From NCBI GenBank assembly GCA_900318795.1, contig ONLU01000022.1, forward strand, positions 1 to 45,195: a stretch of DNA of 45,195 nt. The letters are read 5' to 3'. The DNA comes from an uncultured Prevotellaceae bacterium (GTDB taxonomy: Bacteria > Bacteroidota > Bacteroidia > Bacteroidales > Bacteroidaceae). The stretch's first letter is position 1, and each line of letters opens with the position of its first letter. The position numbers and the translations under genes were made by a program. Below the pieces are notes generated by a model, which made no database searches, had not been told where the DNA came from, and saw only the letters and a program-made list of their open reading frames with translations. Of this stretch, positions 43,057-45,195 are shown in pieces.

Positions 43057-43130
43057 CCAACGTAGAATTTATTTACCCACGCAGAATCTACTTTCCCACG
43101 CAGAATCTACTTTCCGACGCACTAGATTTT
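43057..43130 (+). repeat. Four 19-bp iteron-like tandem repeats
   Basis: Units CCAACGTAGAATTTATTTA, CCCACGCAGAATCTACTTT (twice, identical) and a partial CCGACGCACTAGATTTT lie end to end with a 19-base period. Similar arrays serve as binding sites for replication initiators or regulators. The rest of the gap to 43400 is AT-rich with no gene. The promoter TACCTTTG at 43401-43408 serves the final gene. Confidence 0.65.
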
Positions 43131-43431
43131 CATAATTGATAATCAGTGCTTTAGCCTCAAAAAAGTAGGAAACTCGAAATACGTTTTCTATACGCTTTCC
43201 AAAAGGCCACTTTTAACGTATTTAACGTTCTTTTATTGGTGCAGTGGCTTCTATGCAGGCTTTATAGGTGCAAAAGTAAAAAAACTTGGCATACTGCTAA
43301 AATTCAAGCCCCATTTTTGTCAATAGCTAAAAACTATGTCCTTTTATGCTATGAATTGACCGATTCGTTGAATAGTTTTGGCAGAATAAAGGTTTCTCCG
43401 TACCTTTGCTCCGCAAATTCAAAAAACAAGT

Positions 43432-45195
43432 ATGATGAAACAGACAAGAAAGATGTTGATCCAGATGAGCAGACCTGCAAAAGTGAAACGTATAACGTAT
43501 GAACAGATGACGGAGAAGATGGTCAGCGAACTGCAACTCGACGAGAAACAGGCGAAGATGGTAACGAAGCTGAACAAAAAGTACAAGACGTTGATTGAGG
43601 GACAGCAAATGAAACGTCCGCAAGGGCAGCGCCCGCAAAATGGCAATCGTCCAAGTGGCCGACCCAGCGGAGGCGGTGGTATGCCTGGTGGTATGGGTGG
43701 CCGTGGAGGTGGCTTCGGTGGAGGCATGCCTGGAGGCGGCATGGGAGGCCATGGCGGTGGTATGCAAGGCGGGCCGCGTGGTGGTATGCCTCAGGGTGCC
43801 CCTAAAGAGCAGAACAGCTACGACTACGACAAGCAACAGGCGAAATATGATGAGAAGATCAAGAAGATACTCTCCGATGAACAGTACGAAGGATATCTGA
43901 AATTGATGGGAGGGCAGCAGGACTTACTGAGTGACCAAGGTGCTCCTGACGGTATGGGCAGACCTAGAGGTCCTGGCTCTCGCAATACGAACATCACCTA
44001 TAAAGGAGCCACGGAGCTGAAGACTGGCTCAACAGAGGACAGCCATACTTATCAGAGCAGCAAGACCGATGAGAATGCGCTGCTGATATCCACCAAGGAG
44101 GCAGTGGCCCTCACTCAACCCACCATCAGCAAGACAGGCAGTTCCGATGGTGGCGACAATTGCAGCTTCTATGGCGTGAATGCAGCCATGCTTGTAAAAG
44201 GTGGCAGTGTAACTACCATCAAGGGCGGCAAGATAACCAGCAATGCCACGGGTGCAAACGGTGTCTTCTCTTATGGAGGAAATGGTGGCAGAAACGGCGG
44301 TCAGGGCGATGGCACGACAGTCATCATCGAAGATACAGAGATTATCACTACTGGCGATGGTTCTGGCGGCATCATGACCACTGGCGGTGGCGTGACAAAG
44401 GCCAAGAACCTGTCAGTCTGTACCAGCGGAAGGTCTTCAGCTCCCATTCGTACAGATCGTGGTGGCGGCATAGTCACCGTTGAGGGCGGCAGCTACACCA
44501 GCAACGGACTTGGCTCTCCCGTTATCTATTCCACAGCCGATGTGACGGTATCGGATGCCACACTCACCTCAAACAAGTCAGAAGGTGTCTGCATCGAGGG
44601 CAAGAACAGCATCACACTGAACAACTGCCAGATGACCGTCAGCAACACGCAGCGCAACGGTCATGCTCAGTTCCTCGATGCCATCATGATCTATCAGTCG
44701 TTCTCAGGCGATGCCGACAGCGGCAACTCCCACTTCACGATGAACGGCGGTTCGCTGACAAACAAGCAAGGTCATCTGTTCCATGTGACCAATACCAATG
44801 CCATCATCACCCTGAATGGTGTCACACTGAAGAATGAAGATGCGGCAAATGTACTGTTGTCAGTTTGTGCCGACGGCTGGCAGGGAGCCGGCAACAAGGC
44901 AACCCTCACCGCAAGCCATCAACAGTTAGACGGTACCATCCTTGTAGGCAGCGACTCCGAGTTGACTCTGACATTATCCGACGGTTCCGCTTTTATCGGC
45001 TGCATCAGCGGCAACATCACCAACGCAGCTGGCAAAATCGTATCAACAGAAACGGGGAAGGTGAATGTCATTCTGGGCGATGACTGCACATGGACACTGA
45101 CTGCCGACACCTATATTACCTCATTCAAAGGTGAAGCTTCACATATTAAAACCAACGGCCATCGATTGTTCGTGGATGGCAAGGAAATGAAAATA
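43432..45195 (+). CDS. Gly/Met-rich beta-helix carbohydrate-binding-like protein, 3' end outside window
   Basis: The frame is open from ATG 43432 for 588 codons to the end of the window. Residues 1-70 are helical and basic (YEQMTEKMVSELQLDEKQAK). Residues 75-125 are a Gly/Met/Arg/Pro-rich run (GGMPGGMGGRGGGFGGGMPG). A second helical unit follows, with SYDYDKQQAKYDEKIKKILS. From about 215 it becomes a parallel beta-helix of repeats such as GGSVTTIKGGKITSNATGAN and TVSNTQRNGHAQF, like Cthe_2159-type carbohydrate-binding domains. No signal peptide core is visible at the start, although relatives are usually exported. Confidence 0.8.
   Translation, partial: MMKQTRKMLIQMSRPAKVKRITYEQMTEKMVSELQLDEKQAKMVTKLNKKYKTLIEGQQMKRPQGQRPQNGNRPSGRPSGGGGMPGGMGGRGGGFGGGMPGGGMGGHGGGMQGGPRGGMPQGAPKEQNSYDYDKQQAKYDEKIKKILSDEQYEGYLKLMGGQQDLLSDQGAPDGMGRPRGPGSRNTNITYKGATELKTGSTEDSHTYQSSKTDENALLISTKEAVALTQPTISKTGSSDGGDNCSFYGVNAAMLVKGGSVTTIKGGKITSNATGANGVFSYGGNGGRNGGQGDGTTVIIEDTEIITTGDGSGGIMTTGGGVTKAKNLSVCTSGRSSAPIRTDRGGGIVTVEGGSYTSNGLGSPVIYSTADVTVSDATLTSNKSEGVCIEGKNSITLNNCQMTVSNTQRNGHAQFLDAIMIYQSFSGDADSGNSHFTMNGGSLTNKQGHLFHVTNTNAIITLNGVTLKNEDAANVLLSVCADGWQGAGNKATLTASHQQLDGTILVGSDSELTLTLSDGSAFIGCISGNITNAAGKIVSTETGKVNVILGDDCTWTLTADTYITSFKGEASHIKTNGHRLFVDGKEMKI

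Noticed and set aside
43057-43130. CRISPR array
   Set aside because: The 19-base units are directly adjacent with no spacers, and no cas gene is present.

Overview
The window looks like a chromosomal segment of a gut-type Bacteroidota, most likely a Prevotella-like member of the Bacteroidales. The evidence is the repeated promoter signature TAnnTTTG (TACCTTTGCA or TATCTTTGC) upstream of most genes, the lack of clear Shine-Dalgarno sites, the gene order sigma-54 regulator - LptE - TPR protein - SecG, a 'smalltalk' mini-gene beside an HU-like gene, and a giant BspA-like surface protein. Species cannot be read from the sequence.

Layout. Positions 1-3640 are a worn accessory strip: the tail of a YccF-type membrane protein, a broken Hsp20 gene, the C-terminal stub of an IS4-type transposase, and a group II intron whose reverse transcriptase carries YADN instead of YADD. 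Two tiny linked reading frames follow the intron, the second one frameshifted. Positions 3700-10180 are mostly minus-strand core genes: a small coiled-coil protein, tRNA-His, secG, a TPR protein, lptE, a sigma-54 activator, pdxA and rlmN. Positions 10200-16110 run on the plus strand: a 1202-residue fusion of glycosyltransferase, HIT-like and SpoIID domains, an AmpG-like permease, and a Tyr-rich lipoprotein. After a hairpin-rich gap come, on the minus strand, a cupin lipoprotein, a D-2-hydroxyacid dehydrogenase and an acyl-CoA synthetase. Then, on the plus strand, come a YgjP-like metalloprotease, a purine permease and a zinc-ribbon protein.

Positions 23600-30710 hold one 2367-residue secreted repeat protein. 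From 30870 on the DNA is again accessory. A minus-strand smalltalk/HU-like pair faces a plus-strand type III restriction-modification operon (mod, res and two unrecognised genes). Next comes a five-gene module with an OB-fold protein, a large primase/P-loop protein and a DUF5675-like protein. It ends in a hairpin repeat, a terminator and 19-bp iteron-like repeats. The window closes inside a Gly/Met-rich beta-helix protein gene that runs off the end.

How the genes fit together. The secG/TPR/lptE/sigma-54 set is an envelope operon read from one promoter. The SpoIID fusion and AmpG-like permease probably act together on peptidoglycan or its turnover products. The mod-res-unknown-unknown operon is the best candidate for an under-described system: two conserved-looking genes are tightly coupled to a type III R-M pair and sit directly beside a replication-like module. 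Further signals of interest are a repeat family with a covarying hairpin, an orphan promoter over a structured RNA-like segment, and a large nested palindrome.
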